DNA of 64,000 nt from Amycolatopsis arida (GTDB taxonomy: Bacteria; Actinomycetota; Actinomycetes; Mycobacteriales; Pseudonocardiaceae). The DNA is taken from contig NZ_FOWW01000001.1 in assembly GCF_900115565.1 (NCBI RefSeq), forward strand, positions 1-64,000. The letters run 5' to 3'. Below, piece by piece: positions 25,445-34,422 of the stretch. Position 1 is the stretch's first letter, and the number at the start of each line of letters is the position of its first letter. Made by a program: the position numbers and the translations under genes. The notes under the pieces are model-generated. The model ran no database searches. It was not told the origin of the DNA and saw nothing but the letters and a program-made list of their open reading frames with translations.

Positions 25445-25487
25445 GTGTCCGCGCCCTGTGCACGCGTGTCCGCGCCCTGTGCACGCG
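25445..25487. repeat. Two tandem 21-bp repeats
   Basis: GTGTCCGCGCCCTGTGCACG recurs with exact 21-bp spacing (25445 and 25466) between the RCC1-like gene and the oxidoreductase gene. Degenerate copies in inverted orientation lie at 26621-26676, on the other side of the oxidoreductase. Confidence 0.7.
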
Positions 25488-25521
25488 TTTGCCGTTCGCG
25501 TCGGGTGCGTTGGCGCGACGG

Positions 25522-26520
25522 TCAGCGGGTGAGCCCGGCGAGGAGCTCGTAGGACCGTCGTCGGTCGGCGTGGTCGTGCACCATCGTGGTCACGACCAGC
25601 TCGTCGGCGCCGGTGTCGGCGAGCAACCGCTCCAGCTCCGTGCGCACGATCTTCGGCGAGCCCACCACGCTGCTGCTCGCCCGCTCGGCGAGGAACTCCC
25701 GGTCCAGCTCGGTGTAGGGGTAGGCGGCGGCGTCCTCCGGCGAGGGCAACGGGATCGGCCGACCGTGGCGCAGGCTCAGGAACGCCAGCTCGCTCGGCCC
25801 GGCCAGCCACCGGGCCCGCTCGTCGGTCTCCGCGCAGATCACCGCCACGCCGAGCAGCACCCTGGGCTCGGCGAGCGTGGCCGAAGGACGGAACGCCTGC
25901 CGGTAGGTCCGCAGCGCCGACTCGGTGCTGCGCGCGCTGAAGTGGTGGGCGAAGGAGAACGGCAGCCCGAGCATGCCGGCCAGCTGCGCGCTGAAGCCGC
26001 TGGAGCCGAGCAGCCAGACGGGAGGGCGACGGCCCTCGGCGACCGGGGCGCGCACCGCGCGGGTCTCGTCCGGCTCGAAGTAGTCGATCAGCTCGGTGAG
26101 CTGTTGTGGGAACTCCCGGGCGGCCAACGCCGCGGCCGAGCCGCGCAGGGCCAACGCGGTGCGCTGGTCGGTCCCGGGGGCGCGGCCGATGCCGAGGTCG
26201 ATCCGGCCCGGGTACAGCGCCTCCAGGGTGCCGAACTGCTCGGCGACCACCAGCGGCGCGTGGTTGGGCAGCATCACCCCGCCCGAGCCCACCCGGATGC
26301 GCTCGGTGGCGGCGGCGACCTGCCCGATCAGCACCACCGTGGCCGCGCTGGCGATGCCCGGCATGTTGTGGTGCTCGGCCAGCCAGTACCGGTGGTAGCC
26401 GAGCGCCTCGGCGTGCCGGGCGAGATCGAGGGTGTTGTGGAACGCGGTGGCGGCGTCCATGCCCTGGGAGATCGGGGCGAGGTCGAGCACGGACAGCGGC
26501 ACGGTCGACAGGTCGGTCAC
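25522..26520 (-). CDS. LLM-class (luciferase-like) flavin-dependent oxidoreductase
   Basis: This 332-aa protein is of the single-component luciferase-like type. It starts [10 protein letters not shown]-like ([20 protein letters not shown]), then [38 protein letters not shown] and [11 protein letters not shown], all typical of the family with an MsnO8-type TIM barrel using FMN/F420. The substrate is unknown. GTG 26520 gives the usual start of the family, although no strong ribosome-binding site is seen; 26574 is an alternative. Flanking 21-bp repeats bracket the gene. Confidence 0.85.
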   Translation of the reverse strand: MTDLSTVPLSVLDLAPISQGMDAATAFHNTLDLARHAEALGYHRYWLAEHHNMPGIASAATVVLIGQVAAATERIRVGSGGVMLPNHAPLVVAEQFGTLEALYPGRIDLGIGRAPGTDQRTALALRGSAAALAAREFPQQLTELIDYFEPDETRAVRAPVAEGRRPPVWLLGSSGFSAQLAGMLGLPFSFAHHFSARSTESALRTYRQAFRPSATLAEPRVLLGVAVICAETDERARWLAGPSELAFLSLRHGRPIPLPSPEDAAAYPYTELDREFLAERASSSVVGSPKIVRTELERLLADTGADELVVTTMVHDHADRRRSYELLAGLTR

Positions 26521-26620
26521 ATCGGAGGCCAACGCGTGCCCGCCGCACGGTCTTCCCGGTGTCGCCGGCGCCACTCACCACCGCGTCCCGCCGCCGCGGG
26601 CCAACGCGCCGACGCGAGCG

Positions 26621-26676
26621 GCGAACACGCGTGCACTGGGCGCGAACACGTGTGCACAGGCCGCGGACACGCGTCG
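26621..26676. repeat. Tandem 21-bp repeats, inverted relative to 25445-25487
   Basis: GCGAACACGCGTGCACTGGG (26621), GCGAACACGTGTGCACAGG (26642) and GCGGACACGCGT (26663) are spaced exactly 21 bp. They are diverged reverse-complement relatives of the units at 25445. Confidence 0.65.
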
Positions 26677-26693
26677 CGAGGGTGGAACTCGAG

Positions 26694-26720
26694 GTCCCGG
26701 ACGTAGATCTCGTGGTCAGG
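26694..26720. repeat. Dispersed ~27-bp repeat, copy 2
   Basis: GTCCCGGACGTAGATCTCGT plus GGTCAGG matches 1887-1913 with three substitutions. As in copy 1, its TCA is the stop codon of the minus-strand gene (here the helicase). Confidence 0.6.
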
Positions 26721-28878
26721 GGAGCCAGTCGGGGGTGGAGGCGAGGACGGTGAGGCGTTGGGTGGCGCGGGTGAGCGCCACGTAGAGCACCCTGCGCCCG
26801 GTCAGTGACTCCTCGATCAGCTCGGTCGGCTCCACCAGCACCACGCCGTCGTACTCCAGGCCCTTGGCGTCGAGGCTGCCGACCACCTTCAGCCGCTCGT
26901 CGGCCTGCCCGGACAGCCACCGCTCGACCTGGCCGATCCTGGACATCGCACAGATCACCCCGACCGTCCCCTCGACGGCGCCCAGCATCTCTCCCACGGC
27001 CGCCCGCACGGCGTCGGCCGCCGACGCCGGGTCGATCGGCTCGATCCGCGGCTCGACGCCCGTGGTGCGCACCGCGTTCGGCAGCTCGTCGGCCTCGGCG
27101 TGCCCGGCGACCACCCGCGCGGCCAGGTCGAAGATCTCCGCCGAGTTCCGGTAGTTCGTGCGCAGCGTGTACCGCCGGCGCGCGGTGCGGGCGCCGAACG
27201 CCGCGTCCCTGGCCAGCGCGGCCTCCGCCGGGTCCGGCCACGAGCTCTGCACCGGGTCGCCCACCACGGTCCAGCTCGCGTAGCGGCCCCGCCGGCCGAC
27301 CATCCGCCACTGCATGGGGGAGATGTCCTGCGCCTCGTCCACCACGATGTGCGAGTACTCGTCGTAGTGCTCCGGGCGGGCCGGCCGCCCGGCGCCGTCG
27401 CGGTCCCGCACCGGCGCCGCGTCCAGCTCGATCCGCCCGCGTCGGCGCCGTTTCGGCGGCGGTCCGAGCAGCACCCGCAGCTCGTCCAGCAGCGCGACGT
27501 CGGCCACCGACCAGCCCTTCGACCGGTCGACCATCGACGAGGCGAGCAGCCGAACCTCGGTCGGGTCGAGCACCTGCTTGGCCGCCCTGGCCAGCCGCCG
27601 CTCGTCGCCGAGCCAGCCGAGCACCTCCGCCGGGTACAGCACCGGCCACCACACCACCAGGAACCGGTGGAAGTCGATCCGCTCACCCAGCTCGGTGATC
27701 AGCTCCGCCCGGTCCATCGAGCGGCCGTCGGCCTCGGCGTACTCCTCGGCCTTGTCGGCCAGCGCCTCCAGCAGCGTCTCGGCCGCGCGCACCCGCGAGC
27801 GGTTCGGCGGGCCGCCCTGGGTGTGCACCCTGCGCCGCACCCGCTCCAGCTCCTTGGCGCCCAGCCGGAGCACCTCGCCGCGGTAGACGATGCGCATCTC
27901 GGTGGGCGCGTCCGGCGGCGTGTCCCGCAGCACCCTCGCCAGCACCTTGCGCATCCGCAGCGAGCCCTTGATCGCGGCCAGCGGCGCCGGGTCCTGCCGG
28001 GTCGCCTCGACGCCGTCCAGCACCTGGCCGAGCGCGCGCAGCTCCACATTGGTCTCACCCATGGACGGCAGCACCCGGGAGATGTAGTTGGTGAACACCC
28101 CGGAGGGGCCGATCACCAGCACGCCCGCGCGGCCGAGCTGCCGGCGGTGCCGGTAGAGCAGGAACGCGGCCCGGTGCAGCGCGACGGCGGTCTTGCCGGT
28201 GCCGGGTCCGCCGGTGATCTCGGTCACGCCCCGCCACGGCGCGCGGATCACCTCGTCCTGCTCGCGCTGGATGGTGGCGACGATGTCGCGCATCTTCTCG
28301 CCGCGGGCGCGGCCGAGCGCGGCCAGCAGCGCGCCCTCGCCGACCACCCGCATGTCCTCCGGCACCGCGTCGGGCATCAGCACGTCGTCGTCGACGTCCA
28401 GCACCGCCTGCCCGGAGCAGCGGATCACCCTGCGGCGCACGACGTCCATCGGCTCCTCGGCGGTGGCCTGGTAGAACGCGGCGGCCGCGGGCGCGCGCCA
28501 GTCGGTGACCAGGTTGTCGAAGTCGGCGTCCCGGATGCCCAGCCGGCCCACGTACACCGGCTCCCGGCCGTCGGGTCCCGTGCCGTCGGAGCCGGCACCG
28601 TCCTGGTCGACGAGGTCGAGCCGGCCGAACACGAGGCCCTCGTACTCCGCGTCCAGGGTCTGCAGGGTCTGGTTGGCGTGGAAGACCATCATGTCGCGCT
28701 CGAAGAGCATCGACGCCTGCTCGAACACGGCCTCGCGCTGCGCGCCGTGCCCGATCTCGTATCCCTTGGAGCGCATCGCCTCGGCCTGCGCGCGCAGCTC
28801 CGCGAGGCGGGTGTAGACCCGGTCCACGTGGCGCTGTTCGATGGCGATCTCGGCCCGTCTGACCCGAGGTTCCGTCAC
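26716..28878 (-). CDS. HelD-type superfamily 1 helicase/RNA polymerase recycling ATPase
   Basis: This 720-aa protein has a helical N-terminus (RRAEIAIEQRHVDRVYTRLA, a coiled arm as in HelD), Walker A ITGGPGTGKTAVALHRAAFL near residue 225, DEAQD Walker B (IVVDEAQDISPMQWRM), and C-terminal UvrD-like motifs TNYRNS and YVALTRATQRLTVL. HelD proteins pull stalled RNA polymerase off DNA and RNA; some actinobacterial members (HelR) give rifamycin tolerance. Which subtype this is cannot be told. GTG 28878 follows AGGAGC. The stop codon lies inside a dispersed repeat. Confidence 0.88.
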   Translation of the reverse strand: MTEPRVRRAEIAIEQRHVDRVYTRLAELRAQAEAMRSKGYEIGHGAQREAVFEQASMLFERDMMVFHANQTLQTLDAEYEGLVFGRLDLVDQDGAGSDGTGPDGREPVYVGRLGIRDADFDNLVTDWRAPAAAAFYQATAEEPMDVVRRRVIRCSGQAVLDVDDDVLMPDAVPEDMRVVGEGALLAALGRARGEKMRDIVATIQREQDEVIRAPWRGVTEITGGPGTGKTAVALHRAAFLLYRHRRQLGRAGVLVIGPSGVFTNYISRVLPSMGETNVELRALGQVLDGVEATRQDPAPLAAIKGSLRMRKVLARVLRDTPPDAPTEMRIVYRGEVLRLGAKELERVRRRVHTQGGPPNRSRVRAAETLLEALADKAEEYAEADGRSMDRAELITELGERIDFHRFLVVWWPVLYPAEVLGWLGDERRLARAAKQVLDPTEVRLLASSMVDRSKGWSVADVALLDELRVLLGPPPKRRRRGRIELDAAPVRDRDGAGRPARPEHYDEYSHIVVDEAQDISPMQWRMVGRRGRYASWTVVGDPVQSSWPDPAEAALARDAAFGARTARRRYTLRTNYRNSAEIFDLAARVVAGHAEADELPNAVRTTGVEPRIEPIDPASAADAVRAAVGEMLGAVEGTVGVICAMSRIGQVERWLSGQADERLKVVGSLDAKGLEYDGVVLVEPTELIEESLTGRRVLYVALTRATQRLTVLASTPDWLP

Positions 28879-29045
28879 GCAGGCTCCTAGCAGCTCGATC
28901 GCCGGGAAGGGGAAGAACGACAATACGCAACTCGGCGCTCCGGTTCATCCGTGACCGACCGAAAACACGACGAAGAACACAGTGCCCACCGACGCCCTTC
29001 GAACGCCCGCGGCCCTGGTCGGAGGTGGTGCGCCAAGATGGGGCG

Positions 29046-29600
29046 GTGACCAGGATCGTGGCCGGCAGGGCGGGCGGCCGGCGGCTGCGGGTGCCGTCCC
29101 GGGGCACCCGGCCGACGTCGGAACGGGTCCGGGAGGCGTTGTTCAACGCGCTGGAGTCGGCGGGGGAGCTGGCCGGCGCCAGGGTGCTCGACCTGTACGC
29201 GGGGTCGGGGGCGCTCGGCCTGGAGGCGCTGTCCCGTGGCGCGGCCGACGCGCTGTTCGTCGAGGCCGACCGGACCGCGGCGGAGGTGCTCCGCGGCAAC
29301 GTCGCGGCGCTGGGGCTGGGCGGCACGGTGCGGCAGGGCCGGGTGGAGGCGGTGGTGGCCGGGCCGGCGCCGGCGCCGTTCGACGTCGTGCTGGCCGACC
29401 CGCCGTACGCGCTGGCCGGCGCCCAGCTCACCGCGGTGCTCGCCGACCTCGCCGCGGGGGGCTGGGTCGGTGCGGGCGCGCTGGTCGTGGTGGAGCGCGA
29501 CCGGCGGACCGGTGAGCCGGAATGGCCCGCCGGGTTCACCGCGCTGCGGGCACGCCGCTACGGCGACACGGCGCTGTTCCGGGCCGAATACACCGAGTGA
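29046..29600 (+). CDS. rsmD: 16S rRNA (guanine(966)-N2)-methyltransferase
   Basis: This 184-aa enzyme methylates G966 of 16S rRNA with S-adenosylmethionine. Motifs are TRIVAGRAGGRRL at the start, RPTSERVREALFNAL, the SAM-binding LDLYAGSGALGLEALSRGA, and the catalytic DPPYAL. It precedes coaD as in other Actinomycetota. GTG 29046 gives the conserved N-terminus; no strong ribosome-binding site is visible. Confidence 0.93.
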   Translation: MTRIVAGRAGGRRLRVPSRGTRPTSERVREALFNALESAGELAGARVLDLYAGSGALGLEALSRGAADALFVEADRTAAEVLRGNVAALGLGGTVRQGRVEAVVAGPAPAPFDVVLADPPYALAGAQLTAVLADLAAGGWVGAGALVVVERDRRTGEPEWPAGFTALRARRYGDTALFRAEYTE

Positions 29601-29690
29601 CCGCTCCCGACACCGTCGCGGTGTTGATCGTTACAGCGCTGTTGGTCACAAAGCGCGCGGGTTCGGGTACGGCTTGATAGCGTCCGCGCC

Positions 29691-30173
29691 ATGCGGCGTG
29701 CGGTGTGCCCCGGCTCCTACGACCCTGCGACCAACGGCCACGTGGACATCATCGAGCGGGCGTCCCGCCTGTTCGACGAGGTCGTCGTGGCGGTGCTGAT
29801 CAACAAGAGCAAGAAGGGCCTGTTCTCCATCGAGGAGCGGATGGAGATGCTCCGCCGGGTCACCGCGAACCTGCCCAACGTGCGGGTGGACTCCTGGCAC
29901 GGCCTGCTCGTCGAGTACTGCCGCGAGCACGGGATCTCCGCCATCGCCAAGGGGCTGCGCGCGGTCAGCGACTTCGACTACGAGCTGCAGATGGCGCAGA
30001 TGAACCAGCAGCTGTCCGGGGTGGAGACGTTGTTCATGTCCACCAACCCGGAGTACAGCTTCCTGTCCAGCTCCCTGGTCAAGGAGGTCGCGACCTACGG
30101 CGGCGATGTCTCCCACCTCGTGCCCGCGCTGGTCCACGAGCGCCTCACCGCCCGACTGACCGACACCCGCTGA
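29691..30173 (+). CDS. coaD: Phosphopantetheine adenylyltransferase
   Basis: This 160-aa enzyme carries out the penultimate step of coenzyme A synthesis, transferring AMP from ATP to 4'-phosphopantetheine. The start [20 protein letters not shown] carries the T/HxGH nucleotidyltransferase motif (TNGH, residues 14-17). The middle has [19 protein letters not shown], and the end has the [19 protein letters not shown] signature. The length is standard. It lies 90 nt after rsmD. Confidence 0.96.
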   Translation: MRRAVCPGSYDPATNGHVDIIERASRLFDEVVVAVLINKSKKGLFSIEERMEMLRRVTANLPNVRVDSWHGLLVEYCREHGISAIAKGLRAVSDFDYELQMAQMNQQLSGVETLFMSTNPEYSFLSSSLVKEVATYGGDVSHLVPALVHERLTARLTDTR

Positions 30174-30264
30174 GCGGCCCCGCGCCGGGCGTCGGCGAAC
30201 TCGCTGACCGGGAAGTTCACTCGGCTTCCACTCCATGATCACCTGGCGGGGTTACCGTCCCGTC

Positions 30265-30699
30265 ATGGTCGACCACACCAAGCCACTCCGTCACCTGACC
30301 GCGCTCCTGGTGGCCGTGGTGGTCACCCTGCTGGGTGGGACCGGCCAGGCCGCCACCGCAGCGGCCACGCCCGCCACATCCCCGCTCACCGTGGCGGCCG
30401 AGTGCGGGGACACCACCGGCTTCCGCGTCGTCCCGCTCGCGGACCTGCCGGCCGAGGCCGGCGAGACGTACCGGCTGATCCAGCGCGGCGGACCGTTCCC
30501 GTACCCGGAGAAGGACGGCTCGGTGTTCGCCAACCGGGAGCGGCTGCTGCCGCTGTGCGAGACCGGGTACTACCGGGAGTACACCGTGCCCACGCCGGGC
30601 AGCCCGGACCGCGGCGCGCGGCGCATCGTCACCGGGTCGGGTGGCGAGCACTTCTACACCGCCGACCACTACCGCAGCTTCGTGCTGATCCGCGGCTGA
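30265..30699 (+). CDS. Secreted guanyl-specific ribonuclease (RNase Sa-like)
   Basis: This 144-aa protein has a signal peptide (LTALLVAVVVTLLGGTGQAA) and a ~95-residue mature enzyme closely resembling RNase Sa of Streptomyces. Matching segments are LPAEAGETYRLIQRGGPFPY, GYYREYTVPTPG, RRIVTGSG and YTADHYRSFVLI. The catalytic residues are all present: E105, R116, R120 and H135 (E54, R65, R69, H85 in RNase Sa). It should cut RNA after guanosine outside the cell. No barstar-like inhibitor gene is adjacent. ATG 30265 is preferred over ATG 30235, which has no ribosome-binding site. Confidence 0.92.
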   Translation: MVDHTKPLRHLTALLVAVVVTLLGGTGQAATAAATPATSPLTVAAECGDTTGFRVVPLADLPAEAGETYRLIQRGGPFPYPEKDGSVFANRERLLPLCETGYYREYTVPTPGSPDRGARRIVTGSGGEHFYTADHYRSFVLIRG

Positions 30700-30735
30700 T
30701 CCGGCGCTGACCGGCGCCGCTCCGGCTCCGGGTGG

Positions 30736-30763
30736 GTCCGCCGGTCCGGGTGGACCGGCGGAC
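30736..30763. terminator. Perfect 12-bp hairpin after the RNase gene
   Basis: GTCCGCCGGTCC-GGGT-GGACCGGCGGAC lies 37 nt after the ribonuclease stop and before sepIVA. It has no T-run, as is common in actinobacteria. Confidence 0.65.
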
Positions 30764-30854
30764 ACGCCCGGTGCCGCGCCTTCCCCCGATCGACCGCCGA
30801 TGCGGGCACACTGAGGGGCAGCCGAAGGGGATGTGTGGCCACGAGGGAGTTGCC

Positions 30855-31577
30855 GTGTACCGGGTGTTCGAAGCGCTCGACGAGCTCGTCACGATCGTGG
30901 AAGAGGCGCGCGGGGTGCCGATGACCTCGAGCTGTGTCGTGCCCCGCGGGGACGTGCTCGAACTGCTCGACGACGTGCGGGACGCCCTTCCCGGCGAGGT
31001 CGACGACGCGCAGGACGTGCTGGACCGGCGGGACGAGATCGTCAACACCGCGCGCGGCGAGGCCGAGGCCGCGGTGGGCGGCGCCAACGCCGAGGCCGAG
31101 CGCCTCCTCGCCGAGGCCAACGAGGAGGCGGAGCGGATGGTCGCCGAGGCGCGGGCCAGGGCCGAGCAGCTGGTGGCCGACGCGCACGCCGAGGCCGACC
31201 GCGCGGTGGCGGCGGGGCAGGCCGAGTACCAGAACCTGACCGAGCGGGCTCGGGTCGAGTCGGAGCGGATGATCCAGGCCGGCCGGGACGCCTACGACCG
31301 CGCCGTCGACGAGGGCCGCGCCGAGCAGGCCAGGCTGGTGTCGCAGACCGAGGTGGTGCAGGCCGCGCACGCGGAGTCGGCGCGGATCGTGGACGAGGCG
31401 CACGCCGAGGCGGATCGGCAACGCGCCGACTGCGACGCCTACGTCGACGGCAAGCTGGCCGAGTTCGCCGAGCTGCTGGCCACCACCCTGCGCACCGTCG
31501 ACTCCGGCCGTAACCACCTGCGCGGCCCCGCGTCGGTGAACAACGCCAGGACACCGGTCTACGACTTCCAGCCGTGA
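30855..31577 (+). CDS. sepIVA: SepIVA, DivIVA-like septation protein
   Basis: This 240-aa coiled-coil protein matches mycobacterial SepIVA at its start (YRVFEALDELVTIVEEARGV, then VVPRGDVLELLDDVRDALPG) and through the long Ala/Glu/Arg coil (EAERLLAEANEEAERMVAEA). It ends with LVSQTEVVQAAHAESARIVD and YVDGKLAEFAELLATTLR. The family acts in septation and polar cell-wall synthesis. GTG 30855 aligns with the conserved YRVFEAL start and has GAGGGAG upstream. Its position before DUF177-rpmF-rnc-mutM is conserved in Actinomycetota. Confidence 0.9.
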   Translation: MYRVFEALDELVTIVEEARGVPMTSSCVVPRGDVLELLDDVRDALPGEVDDAQDVLDRRDEIVNTARGEAEAAVGGANAEAERLLAEANEEAERMVAEARARAEQLVADAHAEADRAVAAGQAEYQNLTERARVESERMIQAGRDAYDRAVDEGRAEQARLVSQTEVVQAAHAESARIVDEAHAEADRQRADCDAYVDGKLAEFAELLATTLRTVDSGRNHLRGPASVNNARTPVYDFQP

Positions 31578-31738
31578 GGTTCGCGTACCCTGGAACGGTT
31601 GCCCCCGCCCGGGCATATCCGTGTCCATCCGCGCGTTACAGTGCCAGTAGATACCAATCCGACCGAAAGTAGGCGGTGTCGCCAGTTCAGGCCGCCACCG
31701 TGGGTTGGCTACTTTCGGCCTCCTTGGTAGAGAGACCG

Positions 31739-32341
31739 ATGTCCGAAGACAAGTTCACCACAGACCGACTCGACGTCCGCAGTCCGTGGATCGTCGACAC
31801 CCGCGAGCTGGGCCGGCGCGCGGGGTTGAGCCGTACCCTCCGGCGGACGGCCGCCGTCGACGTGACGCTCGGGGTGCCCGACGTGATCACCGTGCCCTCC
31901 GGCGTGGAGATCGAGCTCGACCTGCTGCTGGAGTCGGTCGTCGAGGGCGTGCTGGTGACCGGCACGGCCACGACGCGCACCGCCGGCCAGTGCTCCCGCT
32001 GCCTCGACCCGATCGAGGGCGAGCTCACGGTCGACCTCACCGAGCTGTTCGCCTACCCCGACTCCACCACCGAGGCCACGACCGAGGAGGACGAGGTCAG
32101 CCGGCTGGTCGACGACCTGATCGACCTCCAGCCGGTGGTCCGCGACGCGATGGTGCTCGCCCTGCCGCTGGTACCGCTGTGCTCGGCGGACTGCCGTGGG
32201 CTGTGCGCGGGGTGCGGCGTGAAGTGGGCCGATCTCGAGCCCGACCACGGGCATGAGACCATAGATCCCCGGTGGGCCGCGTTGGTCGAGCGTCTCGCGA
32301 ACGACGAGACGCCGGCGAGCGGTGCCGACGACAACGCTTGA
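31739..32341 (+). CDS. YceD/DUF177 family protein
   Basis: This 200-aa protein has the DUF177 pattern: PWIVDTRELGRRAGLSRTL, TGTATTRTAGQCSRCLDPIE, a central ELFAYPD, and a C-terminal metal-binding-like CSADCRGLCAGCGVKWADL. It precedes rpmF as in most bacteria; family members are linked to 23S rRNA and ribosome assembly. ATG 31739 is chosen because the upstream part of the frame lacks similarity. Confidence 0.92.
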   Translation: MSEDKFTTDRLDVRSPWIVDTRELGRRAGLSRTLRRTAAVDVTLGVPDVITVPSGVEIELDLLLESVVEGVLVTGTATTRTAGQCSRCLDPIEGELTVDLTELFAYPDSTTEATTEEDEVSRLVDDLIDLQPVVRDAMVLALPLVPLCSADCRGLCAGCGVKWADLEPDHGHETIDPRWAALVERLANDETPASGADDNA

Positions 32342-32431
32342 GTAAGGCAACGCTTGGGTGAGCCAGCCCGGCGACCAGGCGGACGAGTAACGCTCGCGCC
32401 CGCGAGCAGACCCTGATGAGGAGAACCAGTC

Positions 32432-32614
32432 GTGGCCGTCCCGAAGCGGAAGATGTCGCGTTCCAACACCCGCTCGCGCCGCGCCCAGTGGAAGGCGAGC
32501 CCGGTGCACCTGGTGCCGTGCTCGAACCGCGCGTGCCGGCAGCCGAAGCCGCAGCACGTGGCGTGCCCGAACTGCGGTCAGTACGCCGGTCGCCAGGTCG
32601 TCGAGCCCGCCTGA
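32432..32614 (+). CDS. rpmF: Ribosomal protein bL32 (zinc-binding form)
   Basis: This 60-aa protein, [20 protein letters not shown] onward, is bL32 of the large subunit. Four cysteines (C30, C35, C45, C48) form the zinc ribbon, so this is the C+ form rather than the zinc-independent paralogue. It starts at a GTG. Confidence 0.97.
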   Translation: MAVPKRKMSRSNTRSRRAQWKASPVHLVPCSNRACRQPKPQHVACPNCGQYAGRQVVEPA

Positions 32615-32627
32615 GGGCCGACCCGAC

Positions 32628-33383
32628 ATGGGGGGTAAGACACCCGTCGGCGGTCCGGCCGCCGATCCTTCCCCATTGCTCCGCGCGCTCGGGGTCGACC
32701 TCGACCCCGAGCTGCTGCGGCTCGCGCTGACCCACCGCTCGTACGCCTACGAGAACGGGGGCCTGCCGCCGAACGAGCGGCTGGAGTTCCTCGGCGACGC
32801 GGTGCTCGGCCTGGTCGTCACCGACCATCTCTACCGTGGTCACCCGGAGCTTCCGGAGGGGCAGCTGGCGAAGCTGCGGGCCAGCGTGGTCAACATGCAC
32901 GCGCTCGCCGGCGTCGCCCGCGGCCTCGGTGAGGGCGGGCTCGGCGCGCACCTGCTGCTCGGCAAGGGGGAGGAGCTCACCGGTGGCCGGGACAAGGCGA
33001 GCATCCTCGCCGACGGCCTGGAGGCCGTGATCGGGGCCGCCTACCTGGAGCACGGCATCGAGACCGCGCGGGAGCTGGTGCACCGGCTGTTCGACCGGTT
33101 GCTCACCGAGGCGCCGCTGCGGGGCGCCGGCCTGGACTGGAAGACCAGCCTGCAGGAGCTCACCGCGTCGGCGGGACTCGGTGTGCCCGAGTACAAGGTC
33201 GAGGACACCGGACCCGACCACCGCAAGGAGTTCACCGCGATCGTGCTGGTCGCCGGCCGCGACCTCGGCCACGGCGACGGCACGACGAAGAAGGAGGCGG
33301 AGCAGAAGGCGGCGGAGGCGGCGTGGCGCGCGCTGTCCGCCGAGCTGGACGCCGACAAGCCGGTGGAAAGCCCGGGTGCCTGA
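32628..33383 (+). CDS. rnc: Ribonuclease III
   Basis: This 251-aa double-stranded-RNA endonuclease acts in rRNA maturation. The nuclease domain signature [12 protein letters not shown] is at residues 49-60, with the catalytic acidic residues of that helix and of [13 protein letters not shown]. The C-terminal dsRNA-binding domain starts [20 protein letters not shown] and ends [13 protein letters not shown]. The last 8 nt overlap mutM. Confidence 0.96.
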   Translation: MGGKTPVGGPAADPSPLLRALGVDLDPELLRLALTHRSYAYENGGLPPNERLEFLGDAVLGLVVTDHLYRGHPELPEGQLAKLRASVVNMHALAGVARGLGEGGLGAHLLLGKGEELTGGRDKASILADGLEAVIGAAYLEHGIETARELVHRLFDRLLTEAPLRGAGLDWKTSLQELTASAGLGVPEYKVEDTGPDHRKEFTAIVLVAGRDLGHGDGTTKKEAEQKAAEAAWRALSAELDADKPVESPGA

Positions 33384-34245
33384 GCTTCCCGAGGTGGAGG
33401 TGGTCCGGGCCGGGCTGCAGGAGCACGTCTCCGGGCGCACGATCACCGAGGTCGAGGTGCGGCATCCGCGGGCGGTGCGCCGGCACGTGCCAGGGGCGGC
33501 CGACTTCTCGGCCCGGCTCGTCGGCCTGCGGATCGACGCGGCGCGGCGGCGGGGCAAGTACCTGTGGTTGGAGCTGTCGGACGGCAGCGCGTTGCTCGGG
33601 CATCTCGGGATGAGCGGTCAGCTGCGGGTGCAGCGGCCGGAGGTGCCGGACGAGAAGCACCTGCGGGTGCGGATGCGCTTCGCCGACGAGGGCCCGGAGC
33701 TGCGGTTCGTCGACCAGCGCACGTTCGGCGGGCTGGCGTTGGGGGAGCTGGTCGAGGTGGACGGCGACACCGTCCCGGCGCCGATCGCGCACATCGCGCG
33801 TGATCCCATGGACCCGGCGTTCGACCTGGACCGGGTCGTGCGGGCGATGCGGGCCCGGCGCACCGAACTGAAGCGGGCGCTGCTGGATCAGACCCTGGTG
33901 TCCGGGGTGGGCAACATCTACGCGGACGAGGCGTTGTGGCGGGCGCGGCTGCACTGGGCGCGGCCGACCGAGCGGCTGAGCGTAGCGCAGGGTCGGGCGG
34001 TGCTGGCGGCGGCGGCGGAGGTGATGGCGGAGGCGTTGGCCGCCGGTGGCACGTCGTTCGACACGTTGTACGTGAACGTCAACGGGCAGTCCGGATACTT
34101 CGACCGCTCGCTGGCGGTGTACGGCCAGGTGGACCGGCCGTGCCGACGCTGCGGCACGCCCATCCGCCGGGACCCCTTCATGAACCGCTCGTCGTTCTCC
34201 TGCCCCCGCTGCCAGCCGAGACCCCGCACCCGGTTCGCCCGTTAG
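33376..34245 (+). CDS. mutM: Formamidopyrimidine-DNA glycosylase
   Basis: This 289-aa base-excision repair enzyme removes 8-oxoguanine and nicks the abasic site. The start codon GTG is followed directly by [13 protein letters not shown], which supplies the catalytic Pro2 and Glu3 after Met removal. A lysine in [10 protein letters not shown] and the C-terminal zinc finger (CRRCGTPI then CPRCQPRP) are present. GTG 33376 is required by the chemistry and overlaps the rnc stop by 8 nt. Confidence 0.95.
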   Translation: MPELPEVEVVRAGLQEHVSGRTITEVEVRHPRAVRRHVPGAADFSARLVGLRIDAARRRGKYLWLELSDGSALLGHLGMSGQLRVQRPEVPDEKHLRVRMRFADEGPELRFVDQRTFGGLALGELVEVDGDTVPAPIAHIARDPMDPAFDLDRVVRAMRARRTELKRALLDQTLVSGVGNIYADEALWRARLHWARPTERLSVAQGRAVLAAAAEVMAEALAAGGTSFDTLYVNVNGQSGYFDRSLAVYGQVDRPCRRCGTPIRRDPFMNRSSFSCPRCQPRPRTRFAR

Positions 34246-34248
34246 GAC

Positions 34249-34275
34249 TTGTCCCCCGCCGGCACGGGGCAAAGG
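34249..34275. terminator. Possible hairpin after mutM
   Basis: TTGTCCCCCG and CGGGGCAA can pair with one bulge just after the mutM stop. It probably ends the sepIVA-mutM gene cluster. Confidence 0.35.
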
Positions 34276-34370
34276 GGTTGCCCGTTCGGGCCGAGGGCCG
34301 TGATCCGGGTGCGGCACCCGACGTGGCTGGGGTACTCGCCGGCCATCCTGTGGTGGAGGGGTGTGAGTGT

Positions 34371-34386
34371 TGCACAGTACTGCGCA
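34371..34386. promoter_or_regulatory. Near-palindrome upstream of padR (candidate operator)
   Basis: TGCACAGTACTGCGCA is a 16-bp palindrome with one mismatched pair. It overlaps TTGCAC, a possible -35 box, 37-52 bp before the padR start. It suits autoregulation by a PadR dimer. Confidence 0.5.
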
Positions 34387-34422
34387 TTGCATGGTAGTCT
34401 CCGGTGCCGAACTGGAGGACCC

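Noticed and set aside
25445-26676. Repeats considered as a CRISPR array
   Set aside because: Units are 21 bp, directly tandem without spacers, and no cas genes are in the window.
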